DNA of 64,000 nucleotides from Adhaeretor mobilis (lineage in GTDB: Bacteria; Planctomycetota; Planctomycetia; Pirellulales; Lacipirellulaceae). Where the stretch lies: contig NZ_CP036263.1 in the NCBI RefSeq assembly GCF_007741515.1, forward strand, positions 2,233,501 to 2,297,500. The letters run 5' to 3'. Each line of letters begins with the position of its first letter. Within the stretch, counting starts at the first letter, position 1. The translations under genes and the position numbers were made by a program. A model generated the notes under the pieces. That model worked only from the letters and a program-made list of their open reading frames with translations, was not told where the DNA came from and ran no database searches. Shown here piece after piece: positions 1 through 7,494 of this stretch.

Positions 1-695
1 GCCGGGCCGCTGAGCCCGCCGATGACGTTACCCAGCATGGGTTTTCTTCCGCGCCAATCGACGGCCATGCCTTGGCAAGTGTTGATAAGGGAGAGGGCGT
101 CTGCCCCGGCAGCTGAAGCGGCACGGGCCATGTCCTGGATGCTGGTGACGTTGGGCGTGAGTTTGGCAAGGATCGGCAACTCGCACGCTCCGCGGCAGGC
201 TGCTACGAGCTGCTCGCACATGTTTGGATCGGTACCGAAGTCGACTCCGCCGGAAACATTGGGGCAAGAGATGTTGAGTTCAATCGCAGCCACACCCGGC
301 ACACCGTCCAGTTGCTGGCACATTTCAACAAATTCATCTTGGGTGCGTCCGGCAATGCTCACGACGATGGCAGTGCCCAACGTGGTCAAGTAAGGCTGAT
401 GGTTTTCGAGAAAGGCGTCGATGCCGTCGTTGTCGAGCCCAATTGAGTTGAGCATGCCCGCGGCAGTTTCGATGGTGCGCCAAGGAGCGTTGCCTTGTCG
501 CTCCTGTTTGGTGACCGTCTTGGGGAGAATGCCTCCCAGACGTGAGAGGTCGACCAGATGGGCCATTTCCCGCGCATAGCCAAACGTGCCCGATGCGACC
601 ATGACAGGGTTAGTCAGGTGCAAGCGCCCGAGCTGGACGGACAGATCAACCTCGGGTGGTGCGATAGAGTTCGTGTTTTCGATGGCCGTGTTCAA
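1..695 (-). CDS. pyrD: Dihydroorotate dehydrogenase, class 1B-like (3' end outside window)
   Basis: This enzyme oxidises dihydroorotate to orotate in pyrimidine synthesis. Reading the minus strand gives an open frame that runs off the left edge, so only about the first 230 residues are present. It shows the class 1 signatures [12 protein letters not shown] near the N-terminus, [10 protein letters not shown], and ELNISCPN, the loop that carries the catalytic cysteine in class 1 enzymes. The wording around [14 protein letters not shown] resembles the 1B (PyrD/PyrK, NAD-dependent) group more than 1A, but no pyrK is in view. The start is uncertain: a TTG at 695 is the only usual start codon between the upstream in-frame stop and the conserved VDLSVQLG segment, and I see no good ribosome-binding site. 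The next in-frame ATG at 602 would remove conserved residues. Confidence 0.92.
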   Translation of the reverse strand, partial: MNTAIENTNSIAPPEVDLSVQLGRLHLTNPVMVASGTFGYAREMAHLVDLSRLGGILPKTVTKQERQGNAPWRTIETAAGMLNSIGLDNDGIDAFLENHQPYLTTLGTAIVVSIAGRTQDEFVEMCQQLDGVPGVAAIELNISCPNVSGGVDFGTDPNMCEQLVAACRGACELPILAKLTPNVTSIQDMARAASAAGADALSLINTCQGMAVDWRGRKPMLGNVIGGLSGP

Positions 696-765
696 AAATT
701 CAATCCAAGTTCAGTGTCTGTGTCGTCAACCGACCTTTGCTTTTTGCACGTAAGTTGTGTTTTTG

Positions 766-868
766 TGAGCAAAAGTCCCCGAAACTATGTGTGCGCATTG
801 TTTGTTAATGCTGGCCGAATAACGACTTATGGCAAATGGCCCACGAGTGCTCCGGCGACTTTTGCTCA
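766..868. repeat. Inverted repeat with 12-nt perfect arms
   Basis: TGAGCAAAAGTC at 766-777 is repeated exactly as its reverse complement at 857-868, with 79 bases between. A related GAGCAAAA string occurs again just after, near 894. The arms are far apart for a terminator and are not followed by a T-run. It lies upstream of pyrD and could be regulatory or a worn intergenic repeat. Confidence 0.55.
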
Positions 869-1027
869 GCTGTAGTCGCCGCCGAGCAAAACTCTGCGGT
901 ACGAGTCCGTCTTCCAGTGCATGGGCAGAATGCGCCGGAGCGAGCTAATTTAGCACACCAATTCTAACAGATTTGCTGGCTGAAATCGCGTGGGAAAGTA
1001 GCTCGGCCTTCCAGGCTGAGTAGGGTT

Positions 1028-1055
1028 GATGTGCCGCTCTAATCAGCTGAGCCAC
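1028..1055 (-). other. tRNA-like fragment (D-arm half only)
   Basis: The minus strand reads GTGGCTCAGCTGATTAGAGC followed by GGCACATC, very close to the U8 to D-arm consensus of bacterial tRNAs (GCTCA, loop, GAGC). No anticodon stem, T-arm or matching 3' acceptor follows in register, so this is not a functional tRNA. It may be a tRNA remnant or a chance match. Confidence 0.3.
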
Positions 1056-1137
1056 TGTGCTAGGCAAGACTCCTGACCTTGTTGTTAAGCGAACCTGTGG
1101 TGCTCAGGCCGGAGGCACCGAGCTACAGCGCACAGAA

Positions 1138-1167
1138 GCAGCCAACGGTTTGCGTACCGCTGGCTGC
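1138..1167 (-). terminator. Hairpin after PEP-CTERM gene, copy 1 of a 46-bp repeat
   Basis: Stem GCAGCCA / TGGCTGC (7 bp), one A-C mismatch, then CGGT / ACCG (4 bp) around a 6-base loop. It starts 26 bases after the stop codon of the minus-strand gene at 1193. There is no U-tract, so it may stabilise the 3' end rather than terminate intrinsically. The whole 46-bp block 1126-1171 recurs exactly at 2190-2235. Confidence 0.6.
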
Positions 1168-1192
1168 TCGTTGGTAACTCTCGGGTTTATGT

Positions 1193-2002
1193 TCAGACAG
1201 TGCGACGGCGACGGACCAGAGCCAGTGTGGCAATCGCCAGCAATGTGGCCGTTGTAGGTTCCGGTACGCTGACTGGGTTGGCTGCGGTGAGCCCGGTGGC
1301 GTCGGCGAAGCTGGCAGTGAATGTATTCTCAGCATTCGCAAGGCCACTGCGGCGGACGCTCGTGCTGAGGCCGGCTATGACGTAGAAGTTGTCTCCGGGA
1401 TTCACGGTGAAGACCAGTTCGCCGGGCTCGCTATGATCGCCCACCGTGTTGATGTACGTGCTAGTCATGCCCAGATGCTGTTCCTCCGGGACGACTTCGA
1501 AGAAAAGGGTTCCGAAATCGGTGTAGAATTCGACATTCGTGCCGAGGTAGGCACCGACTCGCGCGGTTGCGCTGGCTTCGCCGGTTCCTGGGTCAACCAC
1601 AGCGTCGAGCATGTAGTTGAGCGTGATCTCTTTGGGACCCGCTCCTTCGTAGGTAAAGCCCTGAATTCCGGAGGCGCTAGCTCCGCCGCCACCGCTGGGG
1701 CTAGCCTGCGCGTACGCTTTGAGTACTGGGAGGTAAGTGTCTGCAGCGCTATAGTAGCCCGAAGCTCGCATGGTGCCGTAGGTACTCTCTGAGACACTAG
1801 CCGCAGGAGCAAACTCGCCCCCATCGTTGGCAAACTCAACCGCGCCGCTGCAGTAGCTGGGGCAATTTTGGTAGTTCGAAGCGCCAGCCCGCACGCCGAA
1901 GCCCGAAGTGATCGGTCCCGAAGGGCCCACTTGGGCTGGTGCAGGAACTGCCAATAGGACTGATGTGGCGAGGGACAGTGTGAGACATCGCAAGGTGGGC
2001 AT
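1193..2002 (-). CDS. PEP-CTERM sorting domain protein, secreted
   Basis: A 269-residue exported protein. Residues 1-23 form a signal peptide (MPTLRCLTLSLATSVLLAVP with an APAQ-type cleavage region). The C-terminus is VPEPTTATLLAIATLALV followed by a basic RRRR tail, the three-part PEP-CTERM signal recognised by an exosortase in known systems. The middle is rich in Gly, Ala, Ser and Thr, with beta-type segments and Cys residues near 47-51, and no named domain that I recognise. The start ATG has AGGA seven bases upstream. No exosortase gene lies in the window, so the sorting enzyme must be encoded elsewhere. It is probably a surface or extracellular-matrix protein of unknown specific role, transcribed alone with its own 3' hairpin. 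Confidence 0.88.
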   Translation of the reverse strand: MPTLRCLTLSLATSVLLAVPAPAQVGPSGPITSGFGVRAGASNYQNCPSYCSGAVEFANDGGEFAPAASVSESTYGTMRASGYYSAADTYLPVLKAYAQASPSGGGGASASGIQGFTYEGAGPKEITLNYMLDAVVDPGTGEASATARVGAYLGTNVEFYTDFGTLFFEVVPEEQHLGMTSTYINTVGDHSEPGELVFTVNPGDNFYVIAGLSTSVRRSGLANAENTFTASFADATGLTAANPVSVPEPTTATLLAIATLALVRRRRTV

Positions 2003-2201
2003 GGAGCAATCCTGGAGAGATTTAGAGGGAGGGGTAGAGGCAGGAATCGTTGCAAGCCTTGAGCGTTTGCAATCAATTTTTATCGAGTCTCACACGGCTG
2101 AGATCTAGCGTCAAGTGATAGTCGGTGCTTATGCATTCAGCCGTATCGAGTTGTGGCGAGTTGTTGGTCTGCCGGTCCTGGCTTGCGGCCAGCGCACAGA
2201 A

Positions 2202-2231
2202 GCAGCCAACGGTTTGCGTACCGCTGGCTGC
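2202..2231 (-). terminator. Hairpin after small lipoprotein gene, copy 2 of a 46-bp repeat
   Basis: Identical to the hairpin at 1138-1167: 7-bp stem, A-C mismatch, 4-bp stem, 6-base loop. It lies about 70 bases after the minus-strand stop at 2303. The surrounding block 2190-2235 is identical to 1126-1171. Confidence 0.55.
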
Positions 2232-2302
2232 TCGTAGACTACATGGTTGGGCAACACGGATCGGGCCAACAGGGCCCGACTGTGGCATGACTTAGCTACC
2301 TG

Positions 2303-2521
2303 CTAGATAATGCCGCCGTGCGTGCTGTGTGGCGTCAGGTGCGTCGGCTGGTCGAGGAACCAGATGCGTTCCCATTCGTCCAGGAAGGCACGCAGATTTT
2401 CTGACGTGTAGAAGAGCTGCTTGCCGCGTCGGACTGGATCGCCACTATAGATGGGGATCATGCAGCCAACATTGCTGGCAAGCGAAATGGCAACGAGAGT
2501 TGAAAGGATCCATTTTCTCAT
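2303..2521 (-). CDS. Small lipoprotein (72 aa), planctomycete-type
   Basis: The start ATG at 2521 is chosen because a strong GGAGGAG ribosome-binding site lies 8 bases upstream; the frame is open further upstream but without such a site. The protein begins MRKWILSTLVAISLASNVGC, a signal peptide ending in a lipobox (ASNVGC, lipidated Cys at residue 20). The mature part is about 50 residues with conserved-looking GDPVRRGKQLFYTSENLRAF and ERIWFLDQPTHLTPHSTHGG. From memory, very similar short lipoproteins occur across Pirellulales, but I know of no function. It is monocistronic, followed by the repeated hairpin. Confidence 0.82.
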   Translation of the reverse strand: MRKWILSTLVAISLASNVGCMIPIYSGDPVRRGKQLFYTSENLRAFLDEWERIWFLDQPTHLTPHSTHGGII

Positions 2522-2653
2522 CTTGGTAGCTCCTCCTTGAGCTGCGTAAACCAAACTCACGTCAATGCGACTTAAGTCTAGTGCTGGTCTCTGCTTAGCG
2601 AGCCTGTGGCCCATTCTGCTTGTACATGTCTCGTTGCTGTCAGAAAGCTGAGG

Positions 2654-2731
2654 ATCAGCCGCCGGGCGCTAGACCACGGTTCTGACCTCTCCTCGACACC
2701 AAAACCGGACGCTAACGCGTTGCGGCTGATT
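2654..2731. repeat. Intergenic inverted repeat after the HU gene
   Basis: Left arm ATCAGCCGCCGGGCGCTAG (from 2654). Right arm, read on the minus strand from 2731, AATCAGCCGCAACGCGTTAG. The arms then both continue into a CGGTT-type sequence. The element lies 15 bases past the stop codon of the minus-strand HU-like gene. It looks like one more family of short intergenic inverted repeats, and may act as a 3' end structure. Confidence 0.55.
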
Positions 2732-2745
2732 TCTGTTAACTCTGC

Positions 2746-3189
2746 TCAGGTTGCTGAGCGTGATTCTGCTTCGTAAGCACTTGCCCCACCTAGGGTTCCG
2801 TTCGCTGAGGGTGCTCCGTTGGCCGAAGGGCCGGGCGTTGTTGGACTGGTTGGCCCTGTGGCGGCATTCTCTTGGGCGACCGCTGCGGCTGCTTGTTCGT
2901 TGGCTTTGCGTTCGAGTTCGCGAACGCGTTCTTCCATCTCCTTGCCGGGCTTAAAAGTCACGACAAACTTCTCTGGCACAAACACTTTCTCGCCGGTGCG
3001 AGGGTTCCGTGCCTTGCGAGCAGCCCTCTTTTTCACTTCAAACACGCCGAAGTTGCGAAGTTCGATCCGTTCGTCCTGGACGAGCGTGTCGACAATCGCA
3101 TCAAAGGTCTTCTGGACGATTTCCTTCGTCTTCAATTGGGTCAAACCGATCTCTTCTGAGATGGTCTTTACGATCTCTTTTTTAGTCAC
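2746..3189 (-). CDS. HU/IHF-family DNA-binding protein with Ala/Pro-rich tail
   Basis: Histone-like nucleoid protein of 147 residues. The GTG start at 3189 is chosen because AGGGGGA lies just upstream and the HU fold begins at once with [16 protein letters not shown]; a longer frame upstream would put a non-HU segment in front. Residues 1-90 are a full HU/IHF domain with the DNA-binding arm signature [20 protein letters not shown]. Residues 95-147 are a charged, then Ala/Pro/Gly/Ser-rich tail not found in classical 90-residue HU. Such tails are known in some HU variants and may bind DNA or partners; that is inference here. A good sigma70-type promoter is visible upstream. Confidence 0.93.
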   Translation of the reverse strand: MTKKEIVKTISEEIGLTQLKTKEIVQKTFDAIVDTLVQDERIELRNFGVFEVKKRAARKARNPRTGEKVFVPEKFVVTFKPGKEMEERVRELERKANEQAAAAVAQENAATGPTSPTTPGPSANGAPSANGTLGGASAYEAESRSAT

Positions 3190-3271
3190 GACGAAGGTCC
3201 CCCTAGAGCACGAATCAGTGCGGGCGGGGCAGGCGAATGAGCCCCGGATTGTGTCCGCCTCAATTGCTCCA

Positions 3272-3300
3272 AGTGTAATTGGGGTAAGCATTAGTGTCAA
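3272..3300 (-). promoter_or_regulatory. Sigma70-type promoter of the HU-like gene
   Basis: On the minus strand the -35 box TTGACA (3300-3295) is followed after exactly 17 bases by TACACT (3277-3272), a 4/6 match to the -10 consensus. Transcription would begin near 3265, giving a leader of about 75 bases before the GTG at 3189. Confidence 0.65.
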
Positions 3301-3320
3301 GAAATGGCCCTTCGCTGGCA

Positions 3321-3340
3321 CTCAGGGAAACACCCCTGAG
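3321..3340. promoter_or_regulatory. Perfect palindrome upstream of HU promoter
   Basis: CTCAGGG, six bases, CCCTGAG. It lies about 20 bases upstream of the -35 box of the HU promoter, a plausible position for a regulator site, though the regulator is unknown. Confidence 0.35.
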
Positions 3341-3793
3341 ACGCCTTTGATGGGCCCTCTTGGACTCTCTGACAGCAAGTTTTCAAAGATCATCCCGGGA
3401 CGACTCTTGCCGATCATTGCTCGCTTGAATCCGCGAGCAGCAGCGTAGCAGGATATCCCGTACTGAAGGGCATCGACCCGGAAAGGCAGCAAACTTCATC
3501 TAATCCGCAAAAACTACCAAAATCGCTAGTTGTCGAGGATTTTTGCCGTTCGGAGTGCTAGCAGATGGCTGCCACCTAAGTACCGAATCGTTCGCCCACG
3601 AGCTTGCCCGCCGTGGAGTTTATAGCGGTTTTCCAGGTCGACAGCGTGGAATATCGAGTCTGCAGATTGAATGATTGGCGGAGGATTGCCGGAACTGGCA
3701 ATCGCGCGGCGAGCACGGTATTTGCAAAATTGGCGTCGGCTAACGGTAGCGTTAGAGCGTGTGCAAGCTTTTTCTGGAGCTTCCTAAGCACCC

Positions 3794-4240
3794 TCAGACG
3801 TGCACCACTGCCGCTTCGCTCTGAATGTGCTCTAGAGAGTAGAGCTTGCCTTTGCCGGCCCCTGGGCAAGCCTCGCAGGTTTCCTGCCAGGTCTCAGGCG
3901 ATTTGAGGTTCGAATCCCAGAAGGGCCACGTACGGCATTGGCGAGGGCGGGTTGCATAAACCTCGCACTTGCGGGTTTCGGCATCAAGAAATACGCAGTC
4001 GTAGCTCACGGGTAGCTCTTTGAGACTGCGGCGGATTCCGATGTTGCGGACATAGCGCCGCTCGAATTCCTTGGGAGACAGTTCCAACTCGCCCGCCATG
4101 GCGTCGATCTCCGCCTGATTGAGCCAAACGTACCCAGGCGAGCCGGTGCAGCAGTCGCCGCAGCCGGTGCATTTGAATTTCAAGCCGTCGGCGAACCAGG
4201 GCTGCTCGTTTGATTTGTTGGTGCTCTTGGCTTTGCCCAT
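3794..4240 (-). CDS. YkgJ-family cysteine-cluster (Fe-S or Zn) protein
   Basis: A 148-residue protein of the YkgJ/CxxCxxCC family, thought to bind an iron-sulfur cluster or zinc; the biochemical role is unknown. The hallmark FKCTGCGDCCTGSPGYVWL is near residues 24-42, followed by CVFLD, CEVYATRPRQCRTWPFW and a C-terminal CEAC, the usual set of spaced cysteines. The ATG at 4240 places this motif at the expected distance from the N-terminus. The gene follows the class-V aminotransferase by 19 bases on the same strand, so the two are probably co-transcribed. A link between a sulfur-transferring PLP enzyme and a metal-cluster protein is suggestive but unproven. Confidence 0.88.
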   Translation of the reverse strand: MGKAKSTNKSNEQPWFADGLKFKCTGCGDCCTGSPGYVWLNQAEIDAMAGELELSPKEFERRYVRNIGIRRSLKELPVSYDCVFLDAETRKCEVYATRPRQCRTWPFWDSNLKSPETWQETCEACPGAGKGKLYSLEHIQSEAAVVHV

Positions 4241-4259
4241 GCGTGTGACTTCTCTGGAG

Positions 4260-5420
4260 TTACGTTCCGACGACTGCCGCGATGACGGCAAGCGCGGCTT
4301 CGACTTGCTGGGGAGTGGTTGCCCAGCCGATGGATAGTCGCACCGTTCCGCCTGTCTCGTGCGTGCCGATCGCCTGGTGCATGCGTGGGGCACAGTGCAG
4401 GCCTGCGCGACATTGCAAACTGGCGGCGGCATCCACTGCGGCTGCCAGTTCTTGTGGATCATACGCTTCGGCAGTGAAGCTCACAACGCCCACCCGCGAC
4501 ATGCCGGCTGGCGGGCCATAGACTCTTACGCCAGGGATTGCTTCTAACCCGGTGAGCAATTGCTTTGTGAGTTCCTGCTCGTGGGCGGCGATTCTTTCTG
4601 TTCCTTCGCTGATTAGGAATTCGGTGGCAGCGCCTAAACCGGCAATCGCGGGCACGTTGAGATTCCCAGCTTCGTAGCGCTCGGGCATCTGGTCGGGTTG
4701 CTGTTTCGATTGGCTATCGACGCCGGTGCCGCCTTGGCGTGTGGGATTGAGCCTCGTCTCAATTCCTTCGCGAACGTAGAGGATGCCAGTACCGAGCGGT
4801 CCGAGTAGACCCTTATGCCCGCTAGTTGCGAGGAGGTCGATGCCGAGCGCTTCGACATCGATTGAAACGTGCCCAGCGGTTTGGGCGGCATCGACTAGGA
4901 GTAGGGCGCGGGAGTTCTTGACGATTGCGGCAATCGCTTTCAGCGGTTGCAGTGCACCGGTGACATTCGAGGCGTGCGTCACGACGACGAGATCGGTGCT
5001 GTCGTCGATCGTACTTTCTAGCTGTTTGAGATCGAGGTAGCCTTGCTCGTCGCAGTTGACGAATTCGACCGACACGCCGAGTTGCTCCTCAGCGGAAGCA
5101 AGTGGCCTAAGCACCGAGTTGTGTTCTGCGACCGTCGTGACTACATGATCACGTTTGCGGAGAATCCCGTGCATTGCCAGATTCAGTGCATCGGTTCCGT
5201 TGGCGGTGAAGACGATGCGGTCGGGATCACGGGCGCCGAGTAGCTTTGCACAACCTCGACGAGCGGCGCTGACGATGCGCTGAGCTTCCACGGCAGCGGT
5301 GTAACCGCCTCGTCCTGCCGCTGCGCCGACTTCTCGCTGGTAGCGATCAATCGTCGCGTACACGCAATCCGGCTTGGGCCAGCTGGTGGCGGCGTTGTCG
5401 AAGTAGAGGCGGTTGGACAT
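4260..5420 (-). CDS. Class-V aminotransferase / cysteine desulfurase family protein
   Basis: A PLP enzyme of 386 residues of the NifS/SufS-like group. The start MSNRLYFDNAATSWPKP is the usual beginning of this family (YFDNAATS). Further motifs: TVAEHNSVLRPL, DAAQTAGH (PLP aspartate and glutamine), TSGHKGLLGPLGTG with the Schiff-base lysine, and RAGLHCAPRMH, which carries the cysteine expected to accept sulfur. Wording such as RAGLHCAP places it with the short cysteine-desulfurase-like branch rather than with IscS or SufS. No suf or isc scaffold genes lie nearby. The gene is followed by the YkgJ-like gene. The 205-bp dispersed repeat begins about 57 bases upstream of the start, so it may affect expression. 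Confidence 0.88.
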   Translation of the reverse strand: MSNRLYFDNAATSWPKPDCVYATIDRYQREVGAAAGRGGYTAAVEAQRIVSAARRGCAKLLGARDPDRIVFTANGTDALNLAMHGILRKRDHVVTTVAEHNSVLRPLASAEEQLGVSVEFVNCDEQGYLDLKQLESTIDDSTDLVVVTHASNVTGALQPLKAIAAIVKNSRALLLVDAAQTAGHVSIDVEALGIDLLATSGHKGLLGPLGTGILYVREGIETRLNPTRQGGTGVDSQSKQQPDQMPERYEAGNLNVPAIAGLGAATEFLISEGTERIAAHEQELTKQLLTGLEAIPGVRVYGPPAGMSRVGVVSFTAEAYDPQELAAAVDAAASLQCRAGLHCAPRMHQAIGTHETGGTVRLSIGWATTPQQVEAALAVIAAVVGT

Positions 5421-5476
5421 GGGTGAAGATTCTGTTAGTTGCACATACAGTCGCGAACGTATGGGGCCAAGAGACC

Positions 5477-5681
5477 GGGTAGCCGCGACACTTCGTCCGG
5501 ATTGTAGGTCGCCTATTCTAGCGGCTCGCTCGGACAAGTGTCGGGGCCGCCTGCGGCAAGAGGTCTAAAAACACTACACTCAATCTTCGAATCCTCTTGT
5601 GCTGCGCACACCGACTCTTCTCCCTTGCAGCATTCCACAAAAAAGTGAAGCGAAACGAGGAGAAAGTGTCGGTGCTACCCA
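5477..5681 (-). repeat. 205-bp dispersed intergenic repeat, copy 1
   Basis: Read on the minus strand this segment matches 23555-23760 on the plus strand over its whole length, with exact blocks GGGTAGCACCGACACTT, TCGGTGTGCGCAGCACA, CCCCGACACTTGTCCGAG and GGACGAAGTGTCGCGGCTA in the same order and similar spacing. Sequence between blocks has diverged. It lies between moaA (ending 5724) and the class-V aminotransferase (starting 5420), both minus strand. No open frame is conserved between the copies. Confidence 0.85.
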
Positions 5682-5723
5682 ACTTTCAAACTTGTATGTA
5701 ACTGCATCGGGGAAGACTGCGGG

Positions 5724-6764
5724 CTAGCCGCCAATTTGGTACATGGCTCGTGCGGGTTGCTGGAAGCCGGCTTCGCTAATGCCGTGGGCTTTGGCTTTTG
5801 CGCCGATTGCGCTTCGTACTAAGTCTTGGATTGCCGGTTCGCGCTGTGCGGGTTCAAGCTCACTTCGCAGCACCGCTCGGGCGTCCCATTCTTCGTGGGA
5901 GAATAGGCAGTTGCGGATTTGTCCCTCGGCTGTCAGACGCAGTCGATTGCAAGAGCTGCAGAAGGGTTCGCTCACTGGGTTGATGAAGCCGACACGACCA
6001 CCACCGTTGACGAATTGAAAGTCGACTGCCGGTTGGCTGGGATCGTCGCGGTGCACGGGCGTGAGCTTTCCGAATTCTGCTTCTAGAGTGCGACGAATTT
6101 CAGTGCCAGTGAGTACATCGGACTCTTCCCAAGCTCCGTCTGCATCTAGCGGCATGAATTCGATGAAGCGGAGTTCCAAGCCGTGTTCGATAGCAAAGCG
6201 GCCCAGCGGCACTATTTCGCTCTCGGTGAGGCCACGAATGGCGATGGCGTTGAGGCGGATGTTATCAAAGCCGGCTGCTTGGGCAGCGGCGATACCTTTC
6301 AGTACCGCATCGAGTCCCGTGCGGCGGGTGATCTTTTCGAAAACTTGTTCGTCCAACGAGTCGAGGCTGACATTCAAGCGATCGAGCCCGGCTGCTTTCA
6401 GGCCGGCTGCCTGCTCAGCCAGCAGAATGCCGTTGGTCGTGAGTGCAATGTCGTCGAGGCCAGGGATCGTACGTAATTGCGAAATCAAACTTGCGAGGCC
6501 ACGGCGCACCAAGGGCTCGCCACCAGTGAGTCGCAGCTTGTTGATGCCGAGTGGGACGACGGCTTGAACAAACTGCACCATTTCCTCGAAGGTGAGCAGT
6601 TCTACACGCGGGCGGAATTGCACGTTTTCGGCCGGCATGCAATAGAAGCAGCGGATGTTGCAGCGATCAGTCACGCTGAGCCGTAGATTGGTGTGGCCGC
6701 GGCCGAACTGATCAACGAGCGGGCCAGTCGAGTGGCTAGCCGAATTTTCTGGCGAGCGATTCAT
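5724..6764 (-). CDS. moaA: GTP 3',8-cyclase MoaA (molybdopterin synthesis)
   Basis: Radical-SAM enzyme of 346 residues performing the first step of molybdenum cofactor synthesis, GTP to 3',8-cyclo-GTP. The N-terminal cluster motif is CNIRCFYC (near residues 35-42), followed by LRLTGGEPLVRRG. The C-terminal second cluster is FCSSCNRLRLTAEG with a third cysteine in RNCLFS. The chain ends in Gly-Gly, which is needed for activity in characterised MoaA. Its ATG overlaps the moaE stop as ATGA, so translation is coupled. It is the last gene of an apparent four-gene operon. No moaC was seen in the window, so the next pathway enzyme is encoded elsewhere. Confidence 0.96.
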   Translation of the reverse strand: MNRSPENSASHSTGPLVDQFGRGHTNLRLSVTDRCNIRCFYCMPAENVQFRPRVELLTFEEMVQFVQAVVPLGINKLRLTGGEPLVRRGLASLISQLRTIPGLDDIALTTNGILLAEQAAGLKAAGLDRLNVSLDSLDEQVFEKITRRTGLDAVLKGIAAAQAAGFDNIRLNAIAIRGLTESEIVPLGRFAIEHGLELRFIEFMPLDADGAWEESDVLTGTEIRRTLEAEFGKLTPVHRDDPSQPAVDFQFVNGGGRVGFINPVSEPFCSSCNRLRLTAEGQIRNCLFSHEEWDARAVLRSELEPAQREPAIQDLVRSAIGAKAKAHGISEAGFQQPARAMYQIGG

Positions 6765-7204
6765 GCGTCACCACCAGTCACAGACGATGAGGGAGCACCC
6801 GGGTGGACCCATTCTTGGCTGCCGTCGGCCCAGTGTTCTTGTTTCCAAATGGGCACGTGCTCCTTGAGCGTATCGATGAGCCATTTGCCTGCCTCGAATG
6901 CCTCGCCGCGATGGGCACTGCTAACCGCGACCGCAACGCTGGCTTCTTTGAGCGGAACAAGTCCTAAGCGGTGAACGATAGCGCACTCGACGAGCGACCA
7001 GCGCTCGCGGGCTTCTTGCTCAAGGCGCTCGAGTTCTTGGGTAGCCATTTCTTGGTAGGCATCATAGTACAGTTCAATGGTCTCACGCCCGGCGGTGAAC
7101 TTTCGAGTCGTCCCCAAAAAAAGCACAACGGCACCTGCCTCCTCATGCTGCACGTCGGCAAGCAGGGCGGTGGTGTCGATCGGCTCTTGAGTGAGTTTAA
7201 TCAT
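6761..7204 (-). CDS. moaE: Molybdopterin synthase catalytic subunit MoaE
   Basis: A 147-residue large subunit of molybdopterin synthase, which with MoaD thiocarboxylate inserts the dithiolene sulfurs into precursor Z. Recognisable segments are GAVVLFLGTTRKF, LYYDAYQEMATQELERL, the conserved VHRLGLVPLKEASVAVAVSS and HRGEAFEAGKWLIDTLKEHVPIWKQE, whose lysine belongs to the active site in known MoaE. The gene sits 34 bases after moaD and overlaps moaA by four bases. Confidence 0.96.
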   Translation of the reverse strand: MIKLTQEPIDTTALLADVQHEEAGAVVLFLGTTRKFTAGRETIELYYDAYQEMATQELERLEQEARERWSLVECAIVHRLGLVPLKEASVAVAVSSAHRGEAFEAGKWLIDTLKEHVPIWKQEHWADGSQEWVHPGAPSSSVTGGDA

Positions 7205-7238
7205 TGGGGCGAATCGTGTAGGTGGTATCGTATCGGTT

Positions 7239-7487
7239 CTAGCCGCCGCTCACTGGCGGGATGAGTGCGAGCGTGGAACCTGCCGAGACAGGTGTGTCGT
7301 CAGTTGCGTATTGAGTATCAACGGCCAATAGGGTATGTGGCAACAGCGGGGCAAGCTCGGGGTGTGTCGCGACGAGGGCTGCTTTCAAAGTGACGGCAGT
7401 TGTTGGGAAATTCACTTCCAGAGTGACCTCCGCCTGGCCGACTAGCTCGCGCGCCCCTGCAAACAGCAATATCTTGGTCGTGGCCAT
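7239..7487 (-). CDS. moaD: Molybdopterin synthase sulfur carrier MoaD
   Basis: An 82-residue ubiquitin-fold protein ending in PVSGG. The terminal Gly-Gly is adenylated and thiocarboxylated, then donates sulfur through MoaE. The internal pattern KILLFAGARELVG and LALIPPVSGG is typical. It begins 7 bases after the stop codon of the large FAD/Fe-S oxidoreductase gene, so the four genes are very likely one transcript. Confidence 0.94.
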   Translation of the reverse strand: MATTKILLFAGARELVGQAEVTLEVNFPTTAVTLKAALVATHPELAPLLPHTLLAVDTQYATDDTPVSAGSTLALIPPVSGG

Positions 7488-7494
7488 ACAGGCT

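Larger units (their letters stand above)
696..1192. other. Gene-free interval with inverted repeat, tRNA-like fragment and terminator
   Basis: About 500 bases without a supported gene. The interval holds a 12-nt perfect inverted repeat (766-777 with 857-868), a tRNA-like fragment on the minus strand (1028-1055) and the hairpin after the PEP-CTERM gene (1138-1167). Short open frames here have no recognisable protein features. The pyrD promoter should lie at roughly 700-800 on the minus strand, but I could not identify it. Confidence 0.6.
3190..3793. other. Gene-free interval upstream of HU gene
   Basis: About 600 bases. The right-hand gene also runs leftward and ends at 3794, so this is a 3' region plus the HU control region. 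It contains the HU promoter (3272-3300) and a 7-bp-arm palindrome (3321-3340). The rest (3341-3793) shows no convincing gene; an open frame crossing 3576-3869 overlaps the next gene and has no protein-like features. Confidence 0.6.

Noticed and set aside
1465-2076. Second minus-strand frame (203 codons) over the first PEP-CTERM gene
   Set aside because: It overlaps the PEP-CTERM gene in another frame, lacks a signal peptide or domain, and the PEP-CTERM frame has clear N- and C-terminal signals.
3576-3869. Minus-strand frame of 97 codons
   Set aside because: It overlaps the YkgJ-like gene end in another frame, is basic and irregular, and shows no family features.
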